DNA of 64,000 nucleotides from Symbiodinium natans (GCA_905221605.1 CAJNDS010002471.1:142001-206000); one strand, 5' to 3'. Positions 19,175-29,028 are shown, counted from the first letter of the stretch. Notes: generated from the sequence alone by a model not told the origin. Made by a program: numbers and translations.

Positions 19175-19633
19175 CTGGGACATGCCAGGGTTTAGGGTTT
19201 GGGGTTCTGGCGCGGGAGTGCATTTGCGTAATTACTGTCGAGGGTCCAGGTCAAGGCAACCTCGCTCTCTGCTTCCCACCAATCTGTACACACATGTTGC
19301 GCACGCGACAAGTCCTAGACCAGCATCGGGAACAATGAATCAAGGGAGCTAGGAAATTTAGGGCGTGTGACAAGCGTCCAATGTGAGCCACACAGCTTGA
19401 AACCCTTCAGAATCGGTCCCAGAACAACATGCCAAATTCTACGCACCAAAGCAAGGCAAGGTCGGCAAAAGGAAGCCACAAGCTTTACCCTTTCTTGGTC
19501 ACCCTAAACGCCGTGTAGTCTTGCTAGATCCGAAGAAGTAGGGAACGGCTTTATGGTTTGTGGTGACGGGGGTGTCGTCAATCGAACTAGCTACGGCAAA
19601 GCGAAACGCTTGGTCTCCAGAAGCGAGATACGC

Positions 19634-19896
19634 TCAGTGCGAATGGAGTTCACCAAGAGCCACGCTGCCACTGCCAGCAGCCTCCACTCGCGACACAGGT
19701 AAAGCACGCTGCAGGTAGCTGAAGACCTTAAGCCCGGTTCCTTCAAACCCATCTTCAAGCAACTTGACCGTGGAGTTTGGGGCTTGTGGGAGGAGCTTGT
19801 CGCTCGACAGTGCCCTCTCTTCTGCGGCTTTCCCCTGCGGTGCCTGCCCTTCTCGCTCTGCGTCCAGGGCTCCTGGTTTCCAGGAAACGGGCAACA
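19634..19896 (-). CDS. Exon of unknown protein
   Basis: Acceptor TACCTCAAG, preceded on the transcribed strand by CCCTAAA repeats. Encodes LPVSWKPGALDAEREGQAPQ, GKAAEERALSSDKLLPQAPN, STVKLLEDGFEGTGLKVFSY and LQRALPVSRVEAAGSGSVAL, then TGA or donor G|GTGAAC. Helix-rich; no family recognised. It may be upstream of the gene at 18.7-19.2 kb. Confidence 0.65.
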
Positions 19897-20329
19897 CTTG
19901 AGGTAGCAGAGTTTAGGGTTTAGGGTTTAGGGTTTAGGGTTTAGGGTTTAGGGTTCAGGGTGTAAGCTGTAAACTTTAAAACCCTCACATGCCAAAGCCG
20001 AACCTGCAAGATTCTGGTAAGCCTTCCTAGCAAGACTGTGCTGCAGCCTGGATGCTACCAGCGCGTCTGTGGTGCGCGTGATCCCACATCAGGTCCGGAG
20101 GATTCAAACTCCCAACCTCCTAACCTCTAGCCACCCCACCGCGATCTTCTGAGAAGGTCCTTTTGCAAAACAGTTCCAGACCCAGGCAGCGTCCTTGGAA
20201 GGGCCGCGTAGGGCCTCTTCGATGCCGGCGAGGTGGAGGTCCCGGCCTGGATGCTTGGGAGGCTCCGACTGAGGACTCTGGAATCTTCGTTCTTGCGGGT
20301 TTAGGCTTTGGGTTGAGGTTGGTCTTCAG

Positions 20330-20866
20330 AAGTCAGAGAGTCGACGAGCGGATTGAGGCGTGCGAAACGGCTAGCAAATCTAAACCTAGTTCACTGCACC
20401 AAGCCGCGAAAGCAAATGTGGTGACTTTTAAGCACGAATTGAGCGAGCCGAATTTCGGGGCATGGTTCGAAACGAGGACTTCTGGGATCGCAGTGCCTTT
20501 AGAATACAACCTCGAAGGCAAGATGATTCATTCTCTGTCTTCACCATCTCCACTGTGGCTTTATTGGCCCTGCATCCTGCTAGTGTTTGCTTTCAGGCTC
20601 TCAGGGTCGATTGTCTGCACCTGAATTCTGAGGTCAACAAACGGAATAGTATAGGGCCCATTTACTTATTGCAACTACTCCGACCCCTAGAATCGTGGGG
20701 CTGGGAAACCAGGGTGTTTCCGGCTCAAGCGGCTGATCAGTTCGACGACCTCTGGGATGACATAGAGGCAGATTCGCTGTCCACGGCCGATTCCTGGCGC
20801 TTCTGTTTTTTTTTATACAAATTTCGAGCTCGGGGCGTTAATTGCAAAGCCTCAGGATTTCGATGA
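20330..20866 (+). CDS. Plus-strand coding region, two frames
   Basis: After acceptor GGTCTTCAG the frame encodes SQRVDERIEACETASKSKPS then SLHQAAKANVVTFKHELSEP then NFGAWFETRTSGIAVPLEYN. From about 20720 a second frame encodes PAQAADQFDDLWDDIEADSL then STADSWRFCFFLYKF. An unresolved intron must lie near 20520-20640. Product unknown. Confidence 0.55.
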
Positions 20867-21083
20867 ACATTATACTACATGATGCCTTTTGACCACAGTG
20901 CAACGGTTAGGGTTTTGGGTTTTGGGTTTTGGGTTTAGGGTTTCGGGTTTGCCGGGCCAGGGCAGGTTAAGACTAGGTGCATCTAGTCCCGCTTGGGTGC
21001 CATGCTACCGAGCAGGAGCAAGAAACAGCGACCCTAAACCCTAAACCCTAAACCCTAAACCCTAAACCCTAATCCCTACTTGT

Positions 21084-21336
21084 TTAATCAACAAAGGCTC
21101 TGGCCAGCAAGAGGACATCCCTAAATCGGGGGCGCTTGAGCTCAAGCTGTTCAAACTTAGAAGAGGGTTTAGGGGTATTATAGTATAAAAATTGAGGGAC
21201 CATAAGGGAATACTATTTTGGGGTTTTATAGTATAAAAGCACAGGGACCATAAGGGAATACTATGAGTAATTATTCCCACCCCTATGACACATCAGCAAA
21301 CAACCCCCTCAGACTCGGCCATGGCACGGCTGCCGT
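21084..21336 (-). CDS. Last two exons of a gene around a family D element
   Basis: Exon 21336-21305 encodes DGSRAMAESEG. Exon 21146-21084 encodes LELKRPRFRDVLLLARAFVD then TAA. Donor GTTGTT, acceptor TTGAACAG, phase 0. The intron (21147-21304) contains the inverted-repeat element with AACTTAGAAGAGGGTTT and ATTATTCCCACCCCTAT edges. Confidence 0.65.
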
Positions 21337-21361
21337 CTAAAAAATATCAAGGCCCAACGAG

Positions 21362-21430
21362 GTTTAGGGTTTAGGGTTTTTTTTAGGGTTTAGGGTTTAG
21401 GGTTTAGGGTTTAGGGTTTAGGGTTTAGGG
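21362..21430 (+). repeat. Interstitial telomeric array TTTAGGG
   Basis: Nine units with one TTTTTTTAGGG interruption. Confidence 0.95.
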
Positions 21431-21596
21431 GACCCTGCTCGCCTCTCATGCGGTATGCTCCTTGGACGTAGTCTCTCCAACACCTTCGTCTGCCGGCACA
21501 AAAGATCAAAGCTTTCATAAGAAAACGCCACAGGAAGGTGCAACAGGTTCCCGACGTGAAAGAAATTTTGAGGTGTGGTCTTTCAGGGTAATAGTC

Positions 21597-21997
21597 TCAG
21601 GATGTGTCCACCACTTGCACGGTTCGCAATGAAAGCCAAGGCAAAAGCTCGTCCACATGGATGGACGGGCGGATGAATAGCTGCTGGGGTGGAACCAGCA
21701 CGGCACTAGGTCACTCGGTCCACTGTACCCCGTCTATCAGCAGACGCACACAGCCGAAAACGTGGTACTTTACTTCTGGCAAGCCGAAGGGGCGAAACAG
21801 ATTCTATAAACAGCCTGTAATGTTTGAAGGGCAAGGGTACCAAAGTGGTCGCGTTTGTCACCCCACAGGTCAGAAGTCACCCCGCAGGTCTCAACTGCTT
21901 TCGAGCCGCATGTCTTTGCCCAGGGTCAAAGCTGCCACGGCATCGAGCTTGTGCTGAATATCCATGCCCGTGGTGTGAACCTGCAACGGCTCAAGGG
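21597..21997 (-). CDS. Three-exon gene segment, unknown product
   Basis: Exons 21997-21896 (LEPLQVHTTGMDIQHKLDAV then AALTLGKDMRLES), 21775-21729 (VKYHVFGCVRLLIDG) and 21683-21597 (QLFIRPSIHVDELLPWLSLR then TVQVVDTS and TGA). Phases 1 and 0 agree. Donors GTTGAG and GTACAG. A GTGACC donor would alternatively extend exon 2 to 21715. No family recognised. Confidence 0.6.
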
Positions 21998-22176
21998 CTG
22001 AACAGAGCAGCGGGGCACATGCGGGGAGGAGATGGATGCATGCCCTGTTTGGAAGTTTTTCTAGTCAAGCGCACATCTACACGGATTGCTTTCTCATCTC
22101 TGCGGCATCGCATCTCCGTGCAATGCCCATCCCATGCCGGAATTTCCAAGCTTATTCTGGAATTACATCTTGGCAT
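21991..22176 (-). CDS. Candidate exon
   Basis: The minus-strand frame encodes CNSRISLEIPAWDGHCTEMR then CRRDEKAIRVDVRLTRKTSK. Probably an upstream exon of the gene at 21.6-22.0 kb. Boundaries unresolved. Confidence 0.4.
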   Translation of the reverse strand: MPRCNSRISLEIPAWDGHCTEMRCRRDEKAIRVDVRLTRKTSKQGMHPSPPRMCPAALFSP

Positions 22177-22326
22177 CTTGCCTAAACCTCGCGACTGCTC
22201 TACAACCCTCTAAGACGGGCGCGACTGAGTGTCAGAGTCTCCCTGCTTTTTTTGAGTCTCCCTGTTGCCGAACCCTAAGCTAAGTCCCTCAACCTCTTAG
22301 CACAAAGCCCGAAGCGAGGCTAGATT

Positions 22327-22693
22327 CTATGCAGCCCTCTGGTGGGCCTGGTCGTAGAAAGCAAAGCGCTTCTGGGCTGGTACCTTAGCAAAGGTGAGAA
22401 GAACCGGCAGGTCACAACAAGGCGGAGTATGCCGAATTTTGCCCCCCTTTGAACTCTTCCTAGAGTTATGTGAGCCAGCACCTGCTGTGAACCGTCAGAA
22501 AGGCGCGTGTCTATACTTACTCCTTGCCCGAAACAGAAAAATGCAGATATCATTGCCCTACTGAGAGAGTAGGGATCGTGGACATGCGACGACCAAACTC
22601 GTGCGGGCAGAAGCCGCCCCCCCTTGACCAACTAAATTGCTTTCGATAGGAGAGCAGCTCGCCGACTTTGCGTCCACCCATTAGTCCCAAGCC
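22327..22693 (-). CDS. 3' end of a gene, unknown product
   Basis: The terminal exon 22484-22327 encodes GAGSHNSRKSSKGGKIRHTP, PCCDLPVLLTFAKVPAQKRF and AFYDQAHQRAA, then TAG. Upstream is either a 37-nt exon 22557-22521 (GNDICIFLFRAR) with a 36-nt intron and phase 1, or the block 22693-22562 (GLMGGRKVGELLSYRKQFSW and onward) joined by a GTCGTC donor. The C-terminus is basic. Confidence 0.55.
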
Positions 22694-23047
22694 CTGCACC
22701 TTACCCTAAACCCTAAACCCTACACCCTGAACCCTAAACACCACGGCGGCCTCAAGAGCTTCTTCAAAAATAGGTCAGAGTCTAACCTCAAACCCCTAGG
22801 CCCTATGTCCATCCTCCCTGCCGACCCAGGCAGGTGTCGCCGCTGTCGGCCAACTTGGTCACTTCTCGAGTATGCCGAAGCCTCAGGAAATGGACGTCCA
22901 CGTTGGCAGATAGGTTTCAGGGCTGGGGTTTCAGGGTTCGTGGGTTCAACCACGACTAGCTGCAAGAACGCTGCACAAGGCGGAGACGACCACCTCACTA
23001 GCGGAACTGGAGAAACATGCAAGTGATATAAATCTACTCGAACGACC

Positions 23048-23266
23048 CTAGGAGGACCCGCGAGATGTAAAAAATTGCCACCTCTGGGCGGGAGAATGCG
23101 CCACTGCACGTTGTGTCATACCTCCTGGCAGCCCCTGTCCACGGACGGAAGTGAGAAGATAGGCGAACGCCAAGAGGGCGCATAGAGATGTGCGGGCAGC
23201 CAGGCGGTGACCCTGAACTGTGGCGTTGGCGCAGGACACAGAAGGAGAAACACGCTTTACCATCAC
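23048..23266 (-). CDS. Candidate first exon with a signal-like segment
   Basis: The minus-strand ATG frame encodes MVKRVSPSVSCANATVQGHR then LAARTSLCALLAFAYLLTSV then RGQGLPG, followed by donor G|GTATGA. The hydrophobic stretch at residues 26-40 could be a signal anchor. A second open frame makes this tentative. Confidence 0.35.
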   Translation of the reverse strand: MMVKRVSPSVSCANATVQGHRLAARTSLCALLAFAYLLTSVRGQGLPGGMTQRAVAHSPAQRWQFFTSRGSS

Positions 23267-23483
23267 CTCGATTTCGTGCTGGTGCCGGGAAGGACGCCAT
23301 GCTGCCTGCTATCTGACAACATGCCAGTCGGCATGAGGCATTTCTTTCTTCAGCACTTCCTGCCACGGGTTCAGTGGCTCAGAGGTCTACACAGGTCTAG
23401 GGTTGAGTCGGGTTGAGGCTTGGGTTGGATCGAGCCGCAGAATCTTCTTTCCTCCATCGTCGTCCAAGAAGACCACCTAGCAT

Positions 23484-23831
23484 ATGAGCCGTGGCAGCTT
23501 GCACAGACGCTGGAATCTCTGGAACAGTCCCCTTTGTGAATGTCACGCTCTTAGCCCTGTGTTGTGGAACAAGTCATTGAGACAAAGCCTTTTCCATATT
23601 GACCTCTGGACCACTGGCTGCCACGCATGCACAATGAAGACCGAGATGCGCCATCGATGGAGTCGGGCAGCACGCGGCTCTGAACAGACCTACGCACGTC
23701 AGGCACGAGGTGTCAACTTGGTGAGCTGGCATACGATTGTGGCATGTATGAAGAAACGTGAAACAAAAACAGCAAGTGGTTTCCATTTACTTCGAGCCGA
23801 AGACGCACGACTGCAACTGCTCAGGGATTGA
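23484..23831 (+). CDS. Candidate plus-strand ORF
   Basis: A 115-codon frame containing VNLVSWHTIVACMKKRETKT then ASGFHLLRAEDARLQLLRD and TGA. It begins at an ATG but may be a terminal exon. No family recognised. Confidence 0.4.
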   Translation: MSRGSLHRRWNLWNSPLCECHALSPVLWNKSLRQSLFHIDLWTTGCHACTMKTEMRHRWSRAARGSEQTYARQARGVNLVSWHTIVACMKKRETKTASGFHLLRAEDARLQLLRD

Positions 23832-24435
23832 CGAATGACTTCACGGCAAGTTCTGTCAAAGGTCGGAACCCGCCACCGTCTGACAAAGCGAACAGTCAGG
23901 CCCTACCATCTGTGTCAAGGGCAAGCACGTACTGCAGGATTTAAATCGATGGCCCGAGCCGTGAAAGGGCAAAATCGGCTAAGACAGACCCAACAAAGCC
24001 TAAACCCTCAACCCCAAACCCTAAACCCTAGACCCCAAACCCCAAACCCTAAACCCCAGCCCCAAACCCTAAGCCCCCAAAAGCGCACCCTGAAAACTTG
24101 AAACCTCAGCCGGGCAAGACCAGCTAAAGGATGCCAAACGAATTGCCCCCAAGCCTGCCCGTGGGGCTGGCTGAAGGGCTGCCTGTGACGAATTTTGCCG
24201 TTTAGGGTTGAGGGTTCATAGGTATTCGGCCAGGAATTGCGAGGTGTGGGGGACGGAAGTAGAGTTCAATTGGCTTGTGCCTCTGAGGTTTTGAGAGCTT
24301 TGACTTTGTCGACTCGGGTTTTAGAGGGCTTGAACCCCGCCCAAGGCGAAACTTGCTGGAGTCAGGGCTCGGGGTTCAGAGGCCATGGAGCTGAGGTTCA
24401 GGGTTCCAACTCTTGACAGCAACATCGAAGCTGTG

Positions 24436-24454
24436 CGTGCGTGCGCGCGTGCGC

Positions 24455-24525
<71 letters not shown>
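24436..24525 (+). repeat. (GTGC)n/(GT)n microsatellite
   Basis: About 45 bp of GTGC/GCGC units followed by about 40 bp of GT. Confidence 0.95.
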
Positions 24526-24526
<1 letters not shown>

Positions 24527-24694
24527 CCTCAGGATGAAACGAAACAGGCAATCGGGAAGCCTTGGTTTTGCTGGCGCCAACACCTTTGTTCATTCTCTCG
24601 TAGTGTTCTTAAGGGAGGGTGGTTCAAGGGGGGTATGTAACCCAAGGATCCCTATTACTCCCCAAAACTTTCTATGCAGCCTCCCTTAAGAACC

Positions 24695-25153
24695 CTATAA
24701 TTCTCTGCCAGCGTCCAGATGCGCTCCCCGGAGTTTTTGAAGAGCCTTTGATACCCTTAAGCCGCCATGGATCCCAAATATCAAACCCTGCGTAAGCGTC
24801 ACAAAACTAAGGCTGGCATGTCTAGCAGCGCGGACTTCGGATTTGCAGTTGCAGTCCGCGCCTTCTGGCGCATTCTGCCGAGCCCGGCCAAAGCCCAGCA
24901 GGTATTCGGCCACCTGCACGTTCGATGCATGCCCCCCAAAACCCTCAAAGCAGTGCATGTCGAGAGGGTCAGGCACAAGCTTTCTGTCCGATGTTCCGCA
25001 CAGGCTTCTGAAAGGGCTTGAGGGGACGTCAAGACGCTGCGCGAAAGGCCTATTCAAGACGCTGCGTGGTAGGCCTATGAAAGCCTGTGACATCTGCCAG
25101 CCTCTGTGTGTTGCCTCTAGCATGGGCTGACTGAGATGCGTAAAGCTGAGCAT
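24695..25153 (-). CDS. Candidate long coding block
   Basis: The minus-strand frame of 152 codons includes SLCGTSDRKLVPDPLDMHCF, EGFGGHASNVQVAEYLLGFG and RARQNAPEGADCNCKSEVRA. A plus-strand ORF (MDPKYQTLRKRHKTKAGMSS, 24767-25021) overlaps and is also plausible. A 24-bp tandem pair with TCAAGACGCTGCG lies at 25031-25080. Confidence 0.4.
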   Translation of the reverse strand: MLSFTHLSQPMLEATHRGWQMSQAFIGLPRSVLNRPFAQRLDVPSSPFRSLCGTSDRKLVPDPLDMHCFEGFGGHASNVQVAEYLLGFGRARQNAPEGADCNCKSEVRAARHASLSFVTLTQGLIFGIHGGLRVSKALQKLRGAHLDAGREL

Positions 25154-25355
25154 CTTGTGGCAGAGCTCGGGTGCTTGAAATATTCCGAGTCGGGGTTTTG
25201 GGTCTGTGGTTCTCGGGTGAAGGGGGGAAGGGGGGAAGGGTTAGGAAACGAAGCACCCGAAACCTTCAAATCAAGTCCTTGACACTCAACCATTCATCCA
25301 ACAACACCCCCAAAGCGCCTCAACCCACCAAGCAGGAACATGAGCCGAGGGAAGT

Positions 25356-25655
25356 TTGACAGCACCGCGACAGAACAACCGATGGAATGTTTTAGTTTAT
25401 AACCTTGCAGAATTGGACTGCAGAAACTGTTGGCGCTGTACGGAGCTGTCAGTTTGCAAGTCGTGCGGCAAGCACCAGCCTGAAGAGACTCTGGTTGCGA
25501 AATCTCTTAGAGCTTCCTCTCCCAAACCTCAGCCCGTCAACCGAAAGAGTTCAACCCTCTTTACATTTATGGAGCTGGGCGTCGAATTCCAGGATGCATG
25601 CCACATGCTGGAAATTCGGAAGCCTGCATCCTACGGGCCTATTGAGTTATGTTGA
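25356..25655 (+). CDS. Candidate Cys-rich ORF
   Basis: A plus-strand frame encodes LDCRNCWRCTELSVCKSCGK followed by HQPEETLVAKSLRASS and ends at TGA. The C-x2-C-x2-C-x5-C-x2-C spacing could bind zinc. A second plus frame is equally open, so the call is tentative. Confidence 0.35.
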   Translation: MTAPRQNNRWNVLVYNLAELDCRNCWRCTELSVCKSCGKHQPEETLVAKSLRASSPKPQPVNRKSSTLFTFMELGVEFQDACHMLEIRKPASYGPIELC

Positions 25656-25702
25656 GCTCTTTCATGTCTCAGAACTGCATCATTGACAGATGTCTTGCGT
25701 GC

Positions 25703-26053
25703 TCATGGTCTCGCATTGCGAGGCTTCATGCGTGAGTGTCTCACTCTTGCGGCCGTTGACGCCGTACATGTAGACATCACACAAGCAAAGACATAGCCGC
25801 CGAGCATATGTAGTTGGTTTGCAGCTCTCACGCCCGCATACGCGTAGTCCATGTTGCCTAGAAGTCGGAGGATGCGATTTGATGGCGCCGAGGACCTTCT
25901 CAAGCTTCCCATTCCCCGAATTCGGAGCTGGGAGCTCAAACTAAGTGAGGTTTCCAAGCGCAGATAGATCCTGCGCACCCCTTTCAAGTGTGGGAGCTCA
26001 TACAGCGCATATATACATAACGAAGCCAAACCAAGGAGCAGCGTGATCACCAA
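25703..26053 (-). CDS. Candidate exon with hydrophobic N-terminal segment
   Basis: The minus-strand frame encodes VITLLLGLASLCIYALYELP then HLKGVRRIYLRLETSLSLSS and onward to MDYAYAGVRAANQLHMLGGY. The first 17 residues could be a membrane segment. The start codon is not ATG, so it is probably an internal exon. Confidence 0.45.
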   Translation of the reverse strand: MVITLLLGLASLCIYALYELPHLKGVRRIYLRLETSLSLSSQLRIRGMGSLRRSSAPSNRILRLLGNMDYAYAGVRAANQLHMLGGYVFACVMSTCTASTAARVRHSRMKPRNARP

Positions 26054-26508
26054 GCACCAAACAATACTTGCGGGGCACTGGCAAAAGGTTTCTCTCTCTC
26101 TGCCGCGCCATCCCCTAGGGTCTTGCTACGCAAGGGCACGAAGAGCAGGCCGGGCTCTCAGGAGGCTCAAAATGACCGCAGAACCTCCCTCATTCGCCTA
26201 GCCCACTCCATGGGACAAGAACTGACCTCGACAACCACACTTTGGGCCGCCAGGTCTCGACTGAAACACGGGCACTGAGCCTAGGTTTGCAACGCAGATT
26301 CTCGAGATAGGGCTTCGATGTCCAATGTCTGGGTCTGTGTAACCAACGCCTTAAACCCCTTTTTTTTGGACCCAGACTCCTGAAGTCAGCTGGGAAAGGC
26401 CTTTGACAAACTTTCTGTCCAGGCAAACATACATACATTCTGCCTTAAACCCTAAACCCTATGGCGCATCATGAACTCTTCTCACAGCATCTCGGGGCTT
26501 TATCCCAC

Positions 26509-27804
26509 TCACTCCAAGAGGAAGGACAACAGCGCCGAAGCATCCTTGACTTCCAAAGACGAAAACACAATGGCTGGGAAGACGGCCACAGAACCTGCAG
26601 GCATGTCCAGCGCGATCTTCTGGCCGAACAACTTCCGTGCCACCGGATCAGCAGCTGCCACAGCTTCCACCACGACCCTTGGATCAAAAAGCCACAAGAC
26701 GACTCGGCCTTCCAGCACATGGATCCCCGATACCGCAGCGGCGGGAGATAACACCGGGCGGCGAGTTCGGGCAACTTGCACAAAGCCTGACGGCAGGGTC
26801 AGGAGAGAGACGGAGCCTTGAGGATCATGTTGAAGCAGTGTGGGCATTCTTGACGCGTCTCCGGCAGCTCTAGCACAAAGCCAACGAAATGCCACTCTGG
26901 AAGATCTGATCCAGGAGGCCACTTCGTCGGGTGGTCGGTCACGGCGTGGGCTTTCCGAGCGAAAGGTTGGCAAGTTTGGGCAGCCTTGTTCTTCAACATG
27001 CTGTGAGAGATTGTTTTGAAACAACTCCATCATCCTTACGAAGCTCACATCCGAACCGCTCGCGCCCAAGACGGTGTCGTTGGCCAAGAACCTCAAATCA
27101 CCCTTCCCGCCCACAAGGCTGACTTTGAGGTTGAAGGAAAGGCTGACGCGCGGAGTGGTGCCTCTGTGTGGAGGTACATGGTGCTGGAGCCAGGACGGGA
27201 AGATCAGAAGGTCTCGTGCTCGTAGTCCCTGAAGGCCCACTACACCCGTGAAGGTTTCAAAAGAATTGCATTCCTTCGAACCATCCAGTTCACCCTCTGC
27301 CTCTGCAGACTCTGCAGGTGCTCCCCGCGGATCACTGAAGCAGATGGTCGCACCTTCATCACGACCGGCTTGCAAATAGAGCACGCCAGAGAGCAATCCA
27401 GGATGGATGTGTGCGACGTTGCTGTCTCCTCTTCCGTTCACATTTGCCCAAAGTCCCAGCAGATCAAGCTGCAAGTCGCCAAACAGACGCTGGCCACCAG
27501 CCTCTGAAACAGCCCGTGTGACGTGGCTGATATACTGGCCTCCTGCACCTAGGAGGATAAGGCGAAGCTTGCGTGCTACGGACAATGGGAGCGCATCCAA
27601 GACAGATGTGTTGGAGTGCCAGCCTCCGCGATTAGACTTCTTTACGCCAGGGCTAACCTTTTTCAAATTCAAGACAGCAGTTGTCACGTCATTCGTCAGC
27701 GTGCTTGCAACACGATGCTTGGACACTGGCACCGCCCACAAGGGCCGCAACACTCTTGAAGTTACAAAGCTGCGATCGTTGCAGGTATCTCCATCATCAC
27801 CCAT
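26509..27804 (-). CDS. 2OG-Fe(II) oxygenase, TIGR02466/PF13759-like, with degenerate second domain
   Basis: Single uninterrupted ORF, ATG at 27804, TGA at 26509, 431 codons. An upstream in-frame TAG lies at 27856 inside the telomeric repeat. Counting from a TTG at 27840, residues 144-151 read HIHPGLLSG. D170 sits in FSDPRG, H220/H221 in FPSWLQHHVPP, and R231 in PRVSLSFNL. These give the two-His-one-Asp iron triad and the 2-oxoglutarate-binding Arg of this family. Residues 371-440 repeat the fold (SGIHVLEGR, LFDPR, MPAGSVAVFPAIVF, ALLSFLLE) but lack both histidines. This suggests hydroxylation of an unknown substrate by domain 1, with domain 2 structural. It is the only long intronless gene here and is bounded on both sides by CCCTAAA arrays. 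Confidence 0.85.
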   Translation of the reverse strand: MGDDGDTCNDRSFVTSRVLRPLWAVPVSKHRVASTLTNDVTTAVLNLKKVSPGVKKSNRGGWHSNTSVLDALPLSVARKLRLILLGAGGQYISHVTRAVSEAGGQRLFGDLQLDLLGLWANVNGRGDSNVAHIHPGLLSGVLYLQAGRDEGATICFSDPRGAPAESAEAEGELDGSKECNSFETFTGVVGLQGLRARDLLIFPSWLQHHVPPHRGTTPRVSLSFNLKVSLVGGKGDLRFLANDTVLGASGSDVSFVRMMELFQNNLSQHVEEQGCPNLPTFRSESPRRDRPPDEVASWIRSSRVAFRWLCARAAGDASRMPTLLQHDPQGSVSLLTLPSGFVQVARTRRPVLSPAAAVSGIHVLEGRVVLWLFDPRVVVEAVAAADPVARKLFGQKIALDMPAGSVAVFPAIVFSSLEVKDASALLSFLLE

Positions 27805-27853
27805 TGCCCGCTGTCCGCTTGTCAACCAAAGTTTGACCAAAGCAGGCTTTGCA

Positions 27854-27975
27854 CCCTAAACCCTAAACCCTAAACCCTAAACCCTAAGCCCTAAGCCCTA
27901 AACCCTAAGCCCTAAGCCCTAAGCCCTAAGCCCTAAGCCCTAAACCCTAAGCCCTAAGCCCTAAGCCCTAAGCCC
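27854..27975 (-). repeat. Telomeric array CCCTAAA/CCCTAAG
   Basis: About 17 units. Most units after the first five are CCCTAAG. It adjoins the 5' side of the oxygenase gene. A smaller CCCTAAA pair at 26445-26460 adjoins its 3' side. Confidence 0.95.
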
Positions 27976-28094
27976 CAGCACCGAACTCTCAACTCCTCAT
28001 TCTGAAACTGCTGGGTGACAGCCAGGAGCTGAGGGTTCAGGGTTCAGGGTTCAGGGTTCAGGGTTCAGGGTTTAGGGTTTAGGGTTTAGGGCAC

Positions 28095-28135
28095 GTCACG
28101 CTGAACGAACTCTTGTGTTGTTGCGGCGATGACCC
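28095..28135 (-). CDS. Short exon
   Basis: Acceptor GATGTCACAG, donor GTGCCC then CCCTAAA. Encodes VIAATTQEFVQRD (41 nt). It lies between telomeric arrays at 28033-28092 and 28163-28205. Confidence 0.5.
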
Positions 28136-28262
28136 CTGTGACATCAGACCGGGGTTGGTGGGGGTTTAGGGTTTAGGGTTTAGGGTTTAGGGTTTAGGGT
28201 TTAGGGACGTTTAGGGTTCAGGGTTTGAGTTTCAGCAGAAGGGGGCGTGGCCGTACCTTCCT

Positions 28263-28375
28263 TGGGGACCTCATGAACCCTGAAAGGGTTTATGGCTCAT
28301 ACATCTGAATCGGAATTAGTAGCAGTATCCAGGGTATATGACCCCAATTTTTGGGTTCATTTAGGTCCCCAAGAT
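28263..28375. mobile_element. Family E inverted-repeat element, copy 1
   Basis: Ends GGGGACCTCATGAACCCT and ATTTTTGGGTTCATTTAGGT CCCC. A second copy is at 61379-61480. Confidence 0.75.
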
Positions 28376-28505
28376 TTATATAAACTCTAGACAGAATTCG
28401 CAAAGCGGGTTCTCTGAAAGGGTTTAGGATTCTGGGGTTCTTGGACCTGCAATCTAGGGCGGCCAGGATCTCATGTGCCCAAAGAAACCTGAGCACCCCT
28501 AACTG

Positions 28506-28719
28506 CTAGACACGAATTACACATCTAATGGCTCTACGCCCTGCAGTGGACTCGGGGCTTGGGCCTTGGGGACCCAAACAACTCTCCTTGTTCCTGTAAG
28601 GGCATGTGTCTAGATTATCCAACCGCCACCACACAAAGCTGAAGCAAGATTTCACCCCTGCGCTGAGAAGCCAATTCCCCCTTACCAATGCAAGCTGAGA
28701 TCAGGTAGAACAGAACCAT
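28506..28719 (-). CDS. Complete small two-exon gene, possible secreted peptide
   Basis: Exon 1 (28719-28686) starts with ATG and encodes MVLFYLISACI plus one base. Exon 2 (28657-28506) continues in phase as VKSCFSFVWWRLDNLDTCPY then RNKESCLGPQGP and ends CVIRV-TAG, about 61 residues. The intron is 28 nt, GTAAGG...GCGCAG. The hydrophobic start suggests a signal peptide and the mature part has four or five cysteines. Another exon 2 frame from acceptor TTACAG (EQGELFGSPRPKPRVHCRA) competes. Confidence 0.45.
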
Positions 28720-28889
28720 TCCTAAACCCTATAAACCCTAAACCCTATAAACCTGAAACCCTAAACCCAGTTTGAAAGATACGCTTTTCAAGGGCTTCCG
28801 GGTCAATGTGGGACCAGAAAGTCTGTCAGTCTATCAAGACTCTACAGATCCTAAGCACAGGATATCAAACCCTACACCCTACACCCGCC

Positions 28890-28983
28890 CGAAATCCTAA
28901 ACCCTAAACCCTAAACCCTAAACCCTAAACCCTGAACCCTGAACCCTAAACCCTAAACCCTAAACCCTAAACCCTAAACCCTA
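28890..28983 (-). repeat. Interstitial telomeric array CCCTAAA
   Basis: Thirteen units with two CCCTGAA variants. Confidence 0.95.
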
Positions 28984-29028
28984 GGCCGGGAAAAGAACTA
29001 TGGCTTTAAACCGATGCCCGAGCTTTGG

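Noticed and set aside
24321-24689. Histidine/arginine or Cys-Val repeat ORFs
   Set aside because: Produced by the GTGC/GT microsatellite on both strands.
26800-27860. Plus-strand ORFs antisense to the oxygenase
   Set aside because: They are shadows of the recognised minus-strand gene and lack any family signal.
27804-27860. Spliced-leader relic upstream of the intronless oxygenase
   Set aside because: I looked for a CCGTAGCCATTTTGGCTC-like sequence upstream and found only telomeric repeats, so retrocopy origin through a trans-spliced mRNA is not supported.
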